Assembly: GCA_028288585.1 (NCBI GenBank)
Contig: JAQBNL010000016.1
Location: 1 to 64,000 of the forward strand
Direction: 5' to 3'
DNA: 64,000 bases
Source: Chitinophagaceae bacterium
GTDB taxonomy: Bacteria; Bacteroidota; Bacteroidia; Chitinophagales; Chitinophagaceae
The notes beneath the pieces are model-generated. The model had not been told where the DNA came from and ran no database searches. It worked only from the letters and a program-made list of their open reading frames with translations. Positions 9,253 to 18,659 of this stretch are shown here, in pieces; position 1 is the first letter of the stretch; the number at the start of each line of letters is the position of its first letter. The position numbers and the translations under genes were made by a program.

Positions 9253-9310
9253 TTCTATGTACCTATGTGGTAACTTTTAAACCACATAGAATTATAGGCA
9301 CATAGATTCA
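9251..9310. repeat. Imperfect palindrome between convergent genes, likely terminator
   Basis: CTATGTGGT (9263-9271) pairs with ACCACATAG (9281-9289) around a nine-base AT-rich loop. Further CTATG and CACATAG words on both sides extend the dyad with roughly 8-bp periodicity. It fills the gap between the nadR-like gene and mtgA, which face each other, so it could terminate both. Confidence 0.6.
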
Positions 9311-9319
9311 CATAACTTA

Positions 9320-10033
9320 TCAATGAATTAGTTTCTGTATATCCGGGTCACCTTCCAAATGCCCCATCTGCCTCAGTATCCATGGATACCTGGATGCAAC
9401 ATGTTTAGATAATGGCTTTACAGTATACCCTTTGGGGTTTGGTAAACAGGCGGCTATCATAGCTGCTTCTGTTCTGCTTAAATTTTTTGCGGATTTATTA
9501 AAATACTTTCTCGCCGCAGCCTCTGCGCCAAAAATACCTTCGCCCATTTCTGCAACATTTAAATACATTTCCAATATTCTTTTTTTACTCCACAGGTGTT
9601 CTATCATAAAAGTAAAATATACTTCAAGCCCCTTTCTGAAATAACCTCCATGCTGCCACAGGAAAACATTTTTTGCAACCTGCTGGCTTATGGTGCTTGC
9701 CCCCCTGAGCGATTTATTTTTTTGATTATGCTTCATCGCTTTCTCAATACTCTTAAAATCAAATCCATTATGATCGGGAAACAACTGATCCTCTGCACTC
9801 ATTACAGCCAGTTTAATATTGGGATTCATTTCATCAATGTCAACATAATCTCTGTGTAACCCGTGTCCCAGCAAAACGCTGCTTAATTGTGTAATTGTTA
9901 CCGGCGGGTTTATCCATTTACAAAACAAAATATAAAAGATAGAAAAGAGAAAACCATACAGCACCACCTTTTTAAAAATTCGCCACACTTTTAAAAATAA
10001 GCTTCTCCGTTTTGGTTTGTCTGTATGTTGCAA
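9320..10033 (-). CDS. mtgA: Monofunctional biosynthetic peptidoglycan transglycosylase
   Basis: This 237-residue GT51 enzyme has one N-terminal membrane anchor (about 22-38). The glycosyltransferase motifs follow: SAEDQLFPDHNGFD (catalytic Glu81), RGASTISQQVAKNVF, KKRILEMYLNVAEMG and GAEAAARKYFNKSA. It polymerises lipid II glycan strands on the periplasmic side of the membrane without a transpeptidase domain. Length matches MtgA. It stands alone on the minus strand, 62 bp from the next gene upstream. Confidence 0.93.
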   Translation of the reverse strand: MQHTDKPKRRSLFLKVWRIFKKVVLYGFLFSIFYILFCKWINPPVTITQLSSVLLGHGLHRDYVDIDEMNPNIKLAVMSAEDQLFPDHNGFDFKSIEKAMKHNQKNKSLRGASTISQQVAKNVFLWQHGGYFRKGLEVYFTFMIEHLWSKKRILEMYLNVAEMGEGIFGAEAAARKYFNKSAKNLSRTEAAMIAACLPNPKGYTVKPLSKHVASRYPWILRQMGHLEGDPDIQKLIH

Positions 10034-10095
10034 GAAAAAAATTATTATCGTAAGACTAAAATATTCTCTTTTGGCTATAGCCTATAATAAAGTTC

Positions 10096-10650
10096 TTATT
10101 TCACTTTTATATATTCCAGTTGGTATTTTTTACCAATGCTGTAATAAGAATTATTTGATCTTAATAATAAATATCCTACACCGGCCAACCCGGCAGCGCT
10201 GATAATAAGCCCAGGGCTTGCATGATATTTGGTTCCCGGCTTGGTAAATATCCATGTACCAAGGCCAATAGCAGTAATTAAAATTCCTCCCCCAAAAAGA
10301 CTTCCCCCACTGGCTGACCAATCAAACCCTTTCCTTTTTTGATTTTCTATTTTAGTGATCTCCTTATAATTAAAGCCAAGCCGGTAGGTTGCTACAGTAT
10401 CTAAAACCATTACCCCTAATCGTGTTGGAACCTGCCTTACATCAAACTGGGTAAGAAATAAAGAGTCCCTTTGAAGAGCATTTATTTGTCCTGAATAATA
10501 ACCCGAGACTGTTTCAAAAGCAATATTGCTTCCTGCAAAAAAACTTTTTACTGTTCGCTGGTCTTTCTTTACAACTATAAAATCGGAAGGCTGAGATACA
10601 ACTGCATCACATATTAAAGAACCAATAAAAAAGAGAAGAGCGCTTTTCAT
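10096..10650 (-). CDS. Hypothetical exported/membrane protein
   Basis: I do not recognise this 184-residue protein. It has an N-terminal signal-like segment (KSALLFFIGSLICDAVVS), a polar middle, and two glycine-rich hydrophobic segments (about 115-133 and 144-163) that look membrane-spanning. The C-terminus is basic. It lies 12 bp downstream of the LysE-type gene on the same strand, so the two are probably co-transcribed. The start is the only ATG giving a signal peptide. Confidence 0.65.
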   Translation of the reverse strand: MKSALLFFIGSLICDAVVSQPSDFIVVKKDQRTVKSFFAGSNIAFETVSGYYSGQINALQRDSLFLTQFDVRQVPTRLGVMVLDTVATYRLGFNYKEITKIENQKRKGFDWSASGGSLFGGGILITAIGLGTWIFTKPGTKYHASPGLIISAAGLAGVGYLLLRSNNSYYSIGKKYQLEYIKVK

Positions 10651-10662
10651 TGTAAAGTTCTA

Positions 10663-11307
10663 TTAGGGCTTCTTTATAAAAAATAAAACACCGATTAATA
10701 AAGCTGTTCCAAAACAAAGTAATATAAACCCGGAAATACGGTTAATCACCCTGATATTATGTATAGTAAGTTTTGATCTGAGTTTTCCTGCAAGAACAAC
10801 TTTGCCAACATCGGCAGCCATATTTATAATAAGACAGGTACCAAAAATTATTATACGTTCTTTAATGGTATGCGTAATAGCTATAGCCGTAACGGAAGTA
10901 AGCCAAAAAACCATTACCCCGGGGTTAAGTGTATTAACTAAAAAACCCTGCAATGCAAGTTTTGCATGGTCGCTGCCCTGCAGGGGCGGCAATGATATAT
11001 CCTGCGGATGAACATGTACTTTTTTAAAAAATAAATAGAATACCCCCATGCTTAATAAGAACACACTCCCTGCAACCCCGATAGGCTTTTTAAAATCAAG
11101 AAGAGCTGTAACAAATTCGGAAAATACATTGCTCAATAATACCCACACTAAATCACTAACCCACACACCGGCCACAAAACTAAAACCGCCTTCCTTGCCA
11201 TTATTGATACTTTGCTTTATGATAGTAAAAATTACAGGGCCAACAGAAATAACCAGCAACAATCCCATCAGGAATCCTTTTATTATCGCCTGTATTATAT
11301 CTGCCAT
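10663..11307 (-). CDS. LysE family translocator
   Basis: This 214-residue protein has six hydrophobic segments and the LysE/RhtB N-terminal pattern (GFLMGLLLVISVGPVIFTIIKQSINNGKEGGF). A family-like NTLNPGVMVFWL segment lies mid-protein. LysE-type proteins export amino acids or small metabolites across the inner membrane. The substrate cannot be told from sequence. It probably forms a two-gene unit with the hypothetical gene downstream. Confidence 0.85.
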   Translation of the reverse strand: MADIIQAIIKGFLMGLLLVISVGPVIFTIIKQSINNGKEGGFSFVAGVWVSDLVWVLLSNVFSEFVTALLDFKKPIGVAGSVFLLSMGVFYLFFKKVHVHPQDISLPPLQGSDHAKLALQGFLVNTLNPGVMVFWLTSVTAIAITHTIKERIIIFGTCLIINMAADVGKVVLAGKLRSKLTIHNIRVINRISGFILLCFGTALLIGVLFFIKKP

Positions 11308-11394
11308 TTTAAAATTTTAAAAATAAAAATGCCGCTGTTTAAAACTACAATTTAAAAAATAAAATTATTTGCAGTTTTAGCTTTGCGGCAGAAA

Positions 11395-12927
11395 TTATTT
11401 TACAGTAACGCCTTTTAAAAACTTTTGCCAGTCTTCCAGCATCTTCCCTTTTAAAACCCTGGGGAATTTATGCTGGCCGCCTAGTTTTCCTTTTGCCTTC
11501 ATAAAATTCATAAAGGTTCGCTCACTCAGCACATCAACAAAAATTTCTTTTAGAGCATGCTTTCTTTCTACTTCGTAATCATCATTCAACTCTTTTAATT
11601 TATTGTCAATTCTTATTTTCAGGTCCTCGCTGTTAACTTTATCATCAGTGGCAATATACCATTGATGAGCAAAGAATGAGCCGTAAGGCACGCCTGCAAC
11701 AGTAAATTCCGGAATAGAAATATTTAATTCTTCGCTTACCAGCTCAATAGCTTTGTTCATATTATCTACACTTAAATGCTCACCAACAAGGCTTAAGAAA
11801 TGCTTTGTTCTGCCGGTAATAATTATTTCACTTTTATCAATATCAACAAAGCGAACAGTATCACCGATTAAATATCTCCATGTGCCAGCGTTAGTGCTTA
11901 TCAATATGGCATAATCTTTTCCTTCTTCCACCTCATGTATCATTAATGTTTCGGGGTGCTTAACCATGTTACCTTCACTATCAAAATTTTCATCATCAAA
12001 AGGAATAAATTCAAAAAATATATTATTATTGAGAACAAGCTTTAATCCTTTTGAATCCTGCCTGTTTTGGTAGGCCAAAAATCCCTCGCTTGCAAGATAT
12101 GTTTCGATGTATGTTATTGATTTTCCCAATAATTTTTTAAACCCTCTTTTATACGGCTCCAAAGCAACCCCGCCATGAACATAGATGGCAAGATTGGGCC
12201 ACATTTCATGAATATCTTTAAGGTCATACCGTTCAATAATTTTTTCTATACACAATTGTACCCATGCCGGTACGCCCACTACAATGGCAATATCCCACTG
12301 CGGGGCCATCTCAACAATTTCATCCAGTTTTTTAGACCAGTCTTTTTCTTTTGAAATTTTTTTGCCCGGCTTATAAAACCCCTGGAACCAGAAAGGAAGA
12401 TTTTTTGCCTGTATACCACTAAGGTCGCCTGCAAAGTAAGTAGCAGCTTTCTGGAGTTGTGTACTGCCTCCTAATAAAAGCCAGCCTTTACTTACCGAAG
12501 CCCTTTTGCGTACATTGGTATAAGTTGCCAGGGTAAACAGGTGTCGTATACTTGTAATGTTATTGGAACGGATAAGATCTTTTGTTATTGGGATATATTT
12601 GCTGGCGGCTTCACTGGTACCGCTGCTTAGCGCAAAAAGTTTTATTATTCCGGGCCAGCAAACGTCTGGTTTACCATCTAATGTTTTGTACCACCATTCT
12701 TTAAAAATTTTACTATAATCATAAGTAGGAACTTCCATCTGAAACATTTTACCGGCATGGCGGCTTAAGAGTATCTCATCAAATTTATATTTTTGGCCAA
12801 ACTCAGTAAAGCGTGCTATTCTCAACAGTTTTCTTAATACCCTAAGTTGCTGGCTACGAGGTGAGCTAACTGGTAAGTTAAGGGCACGGGCAATAGATTT
12901 TGGAAGCTTTATATCGATCAGCGCCAT
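11395..12927 (-). CDS. GH3-family acyl-acid amido synthetase-like protein (first paralogue)
   Basis: This protein of the GH3/firefly-luciferase adenylation superfamily has the ATP motifs ALSSGTSEAASKYIP, YLASEGF and TGRTKHFLSLVGEHLSVDN, and a C-terminal KGKLGGQHKFPRV block. Plant GH3 enzymes adenylate a carboxylic acid and join it to an amino acid; bacterial substrates are unknown. I take the ATG at 12927 (510 residues). The longer reading from a TTG at 12954 begins inside a TAAATTTG promoter box. It stands alone on the minus strand. A second GH3 gene lies at 36211. Confidence 0.85.
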   Translation of the reverse strand: MALIDIKLPKSIARALNLPVSSPRSQQLRVLRKLLRIARFTEFGQKYKFDEILLSRHAGKMFQMEVPTYDYSKIFKEWWYKTLDGKPDVCWPGIIKLFALSSGTSEAASKYIPITKDLIRSNNITSIRHLFTLATYTNVRKRASVSKGWLLLGGSTQLQKAATYFAGDLSGIQAKNLPFWFQGFYKPGKKISKEKDWSKKLDEIVEMAPQWDIAIVVGVPAWVQLCIEKIIERYDLKDIHEMWPNLAIYVHGGVALEPYKRGFKKLLGKSITYIETYLASEGFLAYQNRQDSKGLKLVLNNNIFFEFIPFDDENFDSEGNMVKHPETLMIHEVEEGKDYAILISTNAGTWRYLIGDTVRFVDIDKSEIIITGRTKHFLSLVGEHLSVDNMNKAIELVSEELNISIPEFTVAGVPYGSFFAHQWYIATDDKVNSEDLKIRIDNKLKELNDDYEVERKHALKEIFVDVLSERTFMNFMKAKGKLGGQHKFPRVLKGKMLEDWQKFLKGVTVK

Positions 12928-12952
12928 TAAAATAAGATTGGTTAAAGACAAC

Positions 12953-12960
12953 AAATTTAC
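12953..12960 (-). promoter_or_regulatory. -7 promoter box for the first GH3 gene
   Basis: On the minus strand TAAATTTG fits TAnnTTTG and lies 25 bases before the ATG at 12927. The upstream TTG at 12954 falls within it, which argues for the downstream ATG start. Confidence 0.55.
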
Positions 12961-13055
12961 TGAATACCTAAGCCAAATACATCAAATTTTACAACATATA
13001 AAATACAAAATTTTTAATTGGGTGTTGCATTTATGGCGTAATAATAGTGATTCTT

Positions 13056-13727
13056 TCAATCATCATATTCTTCTGAACCTAGTACCCAGATAAAAGATTG
13101 TAAATCGATAAAATCTTTTGGCTTCAGGTCAGCAGTATCTTTTCGTACCTGTTCAGCAAAATCAAGCAGGCTTTTGTAAGTTTCCCAATTAGGTTTTGAG
13201 CGATAAATAAATTCATAATTATACTTTTTTGCTGCTGCCTGCGTAACGCGGGGTTTTAAAAAAATATGCTCTTTTGGATTTGCCATAAATCCAAACACGG
13301 TCTGGAGAGGCCAGGTACGAACCCTGGTTGGTTTTCTTGGTAATGAATCCAGCACTTCAGAAAATTTTTCAAATCGTTTCTGAAAAGAATTTTTCCCATA
13401 CACATATTCATACAGCCCATTGGCAAAAGCTTTTGCACCTTCTTCAGATTTAACAGCATCTCTTAATGCCATTTTCTCAAAAGAAAAAAGAAGATTGGTT
13501 TTGGTCTCCAACCGAACGGCTCTCAATGCTATCTCCATATATTCTTTTTTTGAAAGAAGCTTTTCATACTCTTCTTTATTCAGATCTCTTTCCCAGGCAA
13601 GGTGTGCTTCCCATTTATATCCTCTTTCCCAGCTATAATATTTTGCATCTGCAAAACCCTTTGGAAAATAATACAGGAATTTTTTTCGGCTGATGATCCT
13701 TTCTTTTACAGGAGTATTAGTTTTCAT
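13056..13727 (-). CDS. Hypothetical cytoplasmic protein
   Basis: I do not recognise this protein. From the preferred ATG at 13727 it has 223 residues and starts MKTNTPVKERIISRKKFLYYF; an upstream GTG/ATG reading to 13784 adds 19 residues of unlikely sequence. It is rich in aromatic and charged residues (YYSWERGYKWEAHLAWERDL) and has no signal or membrane segment. The even mix of helix-forming residues suggests a folded soluble protein. It is a single gene between the first GH3 gene and a divergent S46 peptidase. Confidence 0.7.
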   Translation of the reverse strand: MKTNTPVKERIISRKKFLYYFPKGFADAKYYSWERGYKWEAHLAWERDLNKEEYEKLLSKKEYMEIALRAVRLETKTNLLFSFEKMALRDAVKSEEGAKAFANGLYEYVYGKNSFQKRFEKFSEVLDSLPRKPTRVRTWPLQTVFGFMANPKEHIFLKPRVTQAAAKKYNYEFIYRSKPNWETYKSLLDFAEQVRKDTADLKPKDFIDLQSFIWVLGSEEYDD

Positions 13728-13859
13728 ACAGAAGCTTTTACTGTTAAGTAAAAAATTTCTACAACAATCCTTCCAACCTCTCATTAATTGTCGGCTTAAT
13801 CTTTGCCAAAAAATTAATTAGGTTTGCTGCCTTAATTTATCTCACTAAAATTTATCTAT

Positions 13860-16022
13860 ATGAAGAAATTTTTTGTTTCTGCTTTAATGATTCTTGCAGT
13901 TTTTAAAGCAAGTGCCGATGAAGGCATGTGGCTGCCTATGTTATTGGGGCAACAGGTTTACGACGATATGGTAAAGCGTGGCTTAAAGCTTAGCAAAGAA
14001 CAGCTTTACAGCATAAATAAACCAAGTATTAAAGATGCCATTATTATTTTCGGTGGCGGATGTACCGGCGAAATTGTAAGTAACCAGGGTTTAATATTTA
14101 CCAACCACCATTGCGGCTATGGAGCTATAACAGGCGCCAGCACCGTAGAACACAATTACCTGCGTGATGGATTTTATGCGTACACCAAGGATCAGGAAAT
14201 AAAATCAACTATTACAGTACAGTTTTTAGAAAGAATTACAGATGTTACCAGCGAAGTAGAAGCTGGGTTAAAAGGCCTGAACTGGGCAGACCGCACTAAA
14301 AAAACGCAGGAAGTTTATAAAACAATTACTGATAAAGCAGTTGACCAGGCCAATGGCCTTTCGGCAAGGGTATACAGTATGTTCAAGGGCAACCAATACA
14401 TAATGTATGTATACAAAACATACAGGGATGTAAGGTTGGTTGGTGCACCGCCTGAAAGCATTGGTAAGTTTGGCGGCGATACTGATAACTGGGAGTGGCC
14501 ACGCCACACAGGCGACTTTTCCATCTTTCGTATATATGCAGATAAAAACGGGAAGCCTGCAGATTACAGTGCGGATAATATTCCCCTGAAGCCTAAATGG
14601 TTTTTGCCTGTATCTGTAAAAGGATTTAAAGACGGTGATTATGCAATGATATATGGATACCCCGGTGGTACCAACCGGTACGAAACGAGCTATGGGATTA
14701 AATTAAAAAATGAGATTGAAAATCCTTCGCTCGTTCACTTACGCGATGCAAGATTGAAATACATGTATGCAGAAATGATAAAAGACCCTGCAGTTAAATT
14801 AAAGCTTGCCTCTAACTATGCAAGTGTTGCTAATTACTGGAAATTTTTTGAAGGTGAAACAAAGCAGCTGGAAAAATATCATGTGTATGAAGCAAAACAA
14901 AAAGCGGAACAGGATTTTTTAAAATGGGCAGGCAACAAACCTGACTATCAAAATATTTTTTCTGATTATCAAAAAAATTATGAAGCCTGGACCCCTTATG
15001 CAAAACAGCGGCAATATTTAATAGAAGGGATACTGGGTTCACCACTGGCGGCTTATGCTTCATCCTTACAGCAGGTAGAAAATGCGTTTACAAAAAAAGG
15101 AGGTACAAAAGCCGATATAAAAAATGCAGTAGCTGCCGCGGATGTGGCAAGAAATAATTTCCTTGCTGCAGAAGACCTTCCAAGTGATGTAAAAATTCTT
15201 GCTACCACCGCTATGATGTTTTATACTGATGTAGATAAAAGCCAGCATCCTGCCGGTGTATACCAGGATATTAAAAAAGATTTTGGCGACCTGAATGATG
15301 AAGCTACTTATAAAGCATTGGCTAAAAGTGTATTTGCAAATACCATGGTATTAAACAATGCAAAATGGAAGGAATTTACAGATAATCCTGATCTCGCAAT
15401 ACTCCAGGCTGATCCTGCATATGCTTATGCTTCAGCATTTGTAAAAAATTACAATTCAAAATATGCAAAGTATTACAGTGACTTTGTCAGCAGGAACAAT
15501 GAGCTGGGAAAAATGTACATGAAAGGAATTATGGAAATGAACCCGGCCGCAGTAAAAAAAATGTATCCGGATGCAAACTTTAGCATGAGGGTTAGTTATG
15601 GTAATGTAAAGAGCTACAACCCTCGGGATGCTGTGCATTATGATTATGCAACTACCAGTAAGGGGATTTTGGAAAAATATGTAAAGGATGATTACGAATT
15701 TGATTTTCCGGAGAAAGCTTTGGATATGATAAAGAAAAAAGATTTTGGGCAATACAAAGACAAACTAAAAAATGACCTTGTAACAGGCTTTATTACCACC
15801 AACGATATTACAGGAGGTAATTCAGGCTCCCCGGTTTTAGATGCTTATGGAAACCTCATCGGCCTTGCGTTTGATGGCAACTACGAAGCATTAAGTCATA
15901 AAATTGCTTTTGATAAAGACCTTAACCGCACCATTAATGTTGATGTTCGTTTTGTTTTGTGGTGTATTGATAAATTAGGTGGGGCAAAAAATATAATTGA
16001 TGAATTAAAGCTGGTGAGATAA
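13860..16022 (+). CDS. S46 family dipeptidyl-peptidase (DPP7-like)
   Basis: This 720-residue exported serine peptidase has a signal peptide ending near ASA-D20. The trypsin-like catalytic segments of family S46 follow: TNHHCGYGAI (82-91), GGDTDNWEWPRHTGDF (205-220) and GGNSGSPVLDAYGNLIGLAFDGNYEA near the C-terminus. S46 enzymes remove dipeptides from protein N-termini in the periplasm. Eighteen residues after the catalytic Ser there is Gly (FDGN). DPP7-type enzymes have Gly there and acid-specific DPP11 has Arg, so hydrophobic preference is inferred. It ends at a shared terminator with an S9 peptidase. Confidence 0.92.
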   Translation: MKKFFVSALMILAVFKASADEGMWLPMLLGQQVYDDMVKRGLKLSKEQLYSINKPSIKDAIIIFGGGCTGEIVSNQGLIFTNHHCGYGAITGASTVEHNYLRDGFYAYTKDQEIKSTITVQFLERITDVTSEVEAGLKGLNWADRTKKTQEVYKTITDKAVDQANGLSARVYSMFKGNQYIMYVYKTYRDVRLVGAPPESIGKFGGDTDNWEWPRHTGDFSIFRIYADKNGKPADYSADNIPLKPKWFLPVSVKGFKDGDYAMIYGYPGGTNRYETSYGIKLKNEIENPSLVHLRDARLKYMYAEMIKDPAVKLKLASNYASVANYWKFFEGETKQLEKYHVYEAKQKAEQDFLKWAGNKPDYQNIFSDYQKNYEAWTPYAKQRQYLIEGILGSPLAAYASSLQQVENAFTKKGGTKADIKNAVAAADVARNNFLAAEDLPSDVKILATTAMMFYTDVDKSQHPAGVYQDIKKDFGDLNDEATYKALAKSVFANTMVLNNAKWKEFTDNPDLAILQADPAYAYASAFVKNYNSKYAKYYSDFVSRNNELGKMYMKGIMEMNPAAVKKMYPDANFSMRVSYGNVKSYNPRDAVHYDYATTSKGILEKYVKDDYEFDFPEKALDMIKKKDFGQYKDKLKNDLVTGFITTNDITGGNSGSPVLDAYGNLIGLAFDGNYEALSHKIAFDKDLNRTINVDVRFVLWCIDKLGGAKNIIDELKLVR

Positions 16023-16040
16023 AACCTTCTTTATTATTAA

Positions 16041-16072
16041 AAAACTCCCTGCCATTGCAGGGAGTTTTTTTA
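16041..16072. terminator. Bidirectional rho-independent terminator
   Basis: A-rich sequence, CTCCCTGC, the loop CATT, GCAGGGAG and a T-tract form a strong stem. The A-tract on the left gives a U-tract for the opposite strand. It lies between the ends of the S46 and S9 genes. Confidence 0.93.
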
Positions 16073-16073
16073 T

Positions 16074-17981
16074 TTAATTCAATCCTGTCTTAGGCGTATT
16101 CTTTAAATATTTATCCAGGAATTTCAATGTTGTTTCGGCTGCTTTCATTTGATTTTCTTTCTTAATAAAACCATGGCCTTCGTCCGGAAATAAAACATAT
16201 TCAACCGGGGTTCCATTCTTTTTAGCTCCTGCTACAATTTCATCACTCTCAGCCTGCAAAACTCTTGGATCGTTGGAACCCTGTAATACCAGCAATGGCG
16301 TTTTTATTTTTTCAGTATTGTACAAAGGAGAAATACTTCTTAACCGGGTTGAATCAGGACCGTAAGGATCACCCATTTCAGTGTATAAAGCTTTACGAAA
16401 ACTTTCCCAATAAGGCGGAACACTTTTTAAAGTTCTTGGCCAGTTGGCAACACCGTATAGATCTACACCAACTTTAAATTCATTTGGGTATTGTATAATG
16501 CCTGCCAGCGACATAAAACCTCCATAGCTACCGCCGTAAATACCGATTTTAGAAGAATCAATATACTCCTGCTTTGCAAGCCATCTTTTTCCGTACACGC
16601 AATCCATAAGATCTTTATCTCCATGATCACGATCATCCATGGCATGAAAAGTTTTTCCGTAACCGCTGCTGCCCCTGTTGTTAACCATTAAAATGGCATA
16701 GCCATGATTTAAAAAGTATTGAGCGCTTTGGGAATATCCCGCCCGTGATTGCCCGCCCGGGCCACCATGTACCCATACAAGAGCAGGAACAGGCTTATCT
16801 TTTGAGGCGGTTAAGGGGCGATAATAAATTGCAGGCACATCAACACCATCAAATGATTTAAAACGCACTACTTCAGATTTTACCAGGTCGGCATGATTAA
16901 TTTCTGCATTTAATGTGTTGGTTAATTGTTTTAATTTTTGCGTTTCAAAATTATACAGCCATAAATTATTGGGGCTTTTATCGCTGCCAACCGTAAGTAT
17001 CATATTCTTTTCACTCATTGAAATATTAACCCCCTGCACATCTCCATCAGGTACTTCAGGAAATTTTATTTGCTCACCGGTTGCATGATTAAAAATTAAA
17101 ACTTTATTTCTGCCATCCTCATTTATGCCTATCACCCTGTATTTACCATTCTCACTTAAGTACATATAAGCCACATCCCAATTGGTTTCAAATACTTTTT
17201 CCTTTTGCCCGCCTGCAATATTATATTTTACCAGGTAGGCAAATTCTTTGCCTTCATTAGTTGTATAATAAAATGCAGAATCGTTTAGTTCAAATGCAGC
17301 AGGAGAATATGCAGCTTCTGCATCAGCAGATATTTTTTTCATTTGCTTTGATGCAGCATCATACAAATACATTTCATTTGCATCGGTTGTAATTGTTTTG
17401 GTGAGAAGCAGATATTGCTCGTTATAAGAAATACTATTTACATTATAGCCACTGTCATTCCTGTAAATCATATTTGATGCCCAGGTGGCTGTATCCATTT
17501 TATACAGATCAAAATACTTAGGATCTCTTTTGTTGCTGGTATAATACAGTATTGTTCGTGCTTTATTCCATCCAAAAAATGACGTCTTTTCTTTTTTCCC
17601 GGCTGTAAGGTCTTTAGCGCTGTCTCCCGGGTGCAGCAGGTACAGGTGGCTGTTTTCATTTCCTCCCTGGTCAGCCGAATAAATAATATTATCAGTTCCG
17701 GCAACATAGTCTTCCACAAAAAAAGATTCTTTTGCAGAATTTGTTATGGGTTTCATGCTTGTATCCGCAAGATTGATTTCATACACATTGTATATACCGG
17801 TCTCATTATTATTTACCGCAATTTTAGTTTCATCCTTGTTGAATACGCCGCCGCCAATATTTTTTGTTTTATAGAATTGGTCAATAGTGTATTGTTTCAC
17901 TTCTTTTTTGGGAGATGAATCATTGTTATTACATGAAGAAAGGAGTGTTACTGCAAATGCAAGTACTGATAGATATCTCAT
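16074..17981 (-). CDS. S9 family prolyl-oligopeptidase-like lipoprotein
   Basis: This 635-residue protein has a lipoprotein signal (VTLLSSC, Cys17). A beta-propeller-like N-terminal region (about 35-370) precedes an alpha/beta-hydrolase domain with the catalytic serine in GSYGGFMS, aspartate in GSNDPRV and histidine in DEGHGF. S9 enzymes cleave short peptides, often after proline. The location is periplasmic or outer-membrane-bound. It converges on the S46 dipeptidase, with only the shared terminator between, and both probably serve peptide scavenging. Confidence 0.9.
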   Translation of the reverse strand: MRYLSVLAFAVTLLSSCNNNDSSPKKEVKQYTIDQFYKTKNIGGGVFNKDETKIAVNNNETGIYNVYEINLADTSMKPITNSAKESFFVEDYVAGTDNIIYSADQGGNENSHLYLLHPGDSAKDLTAGKKEKTSFFGWNKARTILYYTSNKRDPKYFDLYKMDTATWASNMIYRNDSGYNVNSISYNEQYLLLTKTITTDANEMYLYDAASKQMKKISADAEAAYSPAAFELNDSAFYYTTNEGKEFAYLVKYNIAGGQKEKVFETNWDVAYMYLSENGKYRVIGINEDGRNKVLIFNHATGEQIKFPEVPDGDVQGVNISMSEKNMILTVGSDKSPNNLWLYNFETQKLKQLTNTLNAEINHADLVKSEVVRFKSFDGVDVPAIYYRPLTASKDKPVPALVWVHGGPGGQSRAGYSQSAQYFLNHGYAILMVNNRGSSGYGKTFHAMDDRDHGDKDLMDCVYGKRWLAKQEYIDSSKIGIYGGSYGGFMSLAGIIQYPNEFKVGVDLYGVANWPRTLKSVPPYWESFRKALYTEMGDPYGPDSTRLRSISPLYNTEKIKTPLLVLQGSNDPRVLQAESDEIVAGAKKNGTPVEYVLFPDEGHGFIKKENQMKAAETTLKFLDKYLKNTPKTGLN

Positions 17982-18052
17982 ATAATTTAATTTAGGTATT
18001 AGTAAAAATATAGAATAAACGCTTGGGAAATATTTAATTTCGAAATAAAAAA

Positions 18053-18571
18053 ATGGAATTCGATCTCAATAAAACAAGGCAGGTACTGGAAAGAACACCA
18101 CGGGTTTTAGAAGACCTGCTTTCCGGCCACACCGATGAGTGGATAATGAATAATGAAGGGGAAGATACATGGAGCCCTTATGATATTGTGGGGCATCTTA
18201 TCCATGGGGAACATACTGACTGGATGGGAAGACTGGACAGTATTTTAAATAAAGAAGATAAAAGGTTTGTTCCTTTCGATAGGGATGCAATGTTTAAAGA
18301 AAGCGATAGAAAAAGTTTGCAACAACTTTTGTCAGAATTTAAAGAACTAAGAAAAAAGAATTTGCAAAAGCTATCAGGCCTTAACCTTACTGATGATGAC
18401 CTTAATAAAATCGGTATTCACCCTGAATTTGGAGAAGTTACCCTAACGCAATTATTATCTACCTGGACTGTACATGACCTTACGCATATTGCACAAATAA
18501 CAAGAGTAATGGCTAACCAATATAAACAAGCTATTGGCCCCTGGATAAAATACTTCCGTGTATTGCAATAG
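18053..18571 (+). CDS. DinB-like (YfiT) metal-dependent four-helix protein
   Basis: This 172-residue protein has the DinB_2 pattern: WSPYDIVGHLIHGEHTDW with the first metal histidines, and TWTVHDLTHIAQITRVM with the last. The fold is a four-helix bundle that binds zinc or nickel. Some members are thiol S-transferases, but this one's substrate is unknown. It is a lone gene, divergent from the S9 peptidase. Confidence 0.85.
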   Translation: MEFDLNKTRQVLERTPRVLEDLLSGHTDEWIMNNEGEDTWSPYDIVGHLIHGEHTDWMGRLDSILNKEDKRFVPFDRDAMFKESDRKSLQQLLSEFKELRKKNLQKLSGLNLTDDDLNKIGIHPEFGEVTLTQLLSTWTVHDLTHIAQITRVMANQYKQAIGPWIKYFRVLQ

Positions 18572-18621
18572 GGAATAAATAATATAAACATATTTCCTCC
18601 CGGTTTTGCTTTATATTAAAA

Positions 18622-18657
18622 ATGTAAAGTATATTTGACGTTAAGTAACCTTTACAT
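18622..18657. promoter_or_regulatory. Promoter with overlapping 32-bp dyad (probable HTH operator)
   Basis: ATGTAAAG (18622-18629) and CTTTACAT (18650-18657) are perfect inverted arms. The dyad continues inward: the 32 bases 18624-18655 match their own complement at about 24 positions. A TATATTTG -7 box (18630-18637) lies inside. A repressor bound here would block the promoter of the membrane-protein/HTH pair that starts at 18660. Confidence 0.65.
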
Positions 18658-18659
18658 AT

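Noticed and set aside
12927..12954. Longer start for the first GH3 gene
   Set aside because: It is a TTG inside a TAAATTTG promoter box; the ATG at 12927 fits better.
13805..13819. Sigma-54-like TGGCA and GC on the minus strand before the gene at 13056
   Set aside because: The -12 part reads AAGC instead of TTGC, so the match is too weak.
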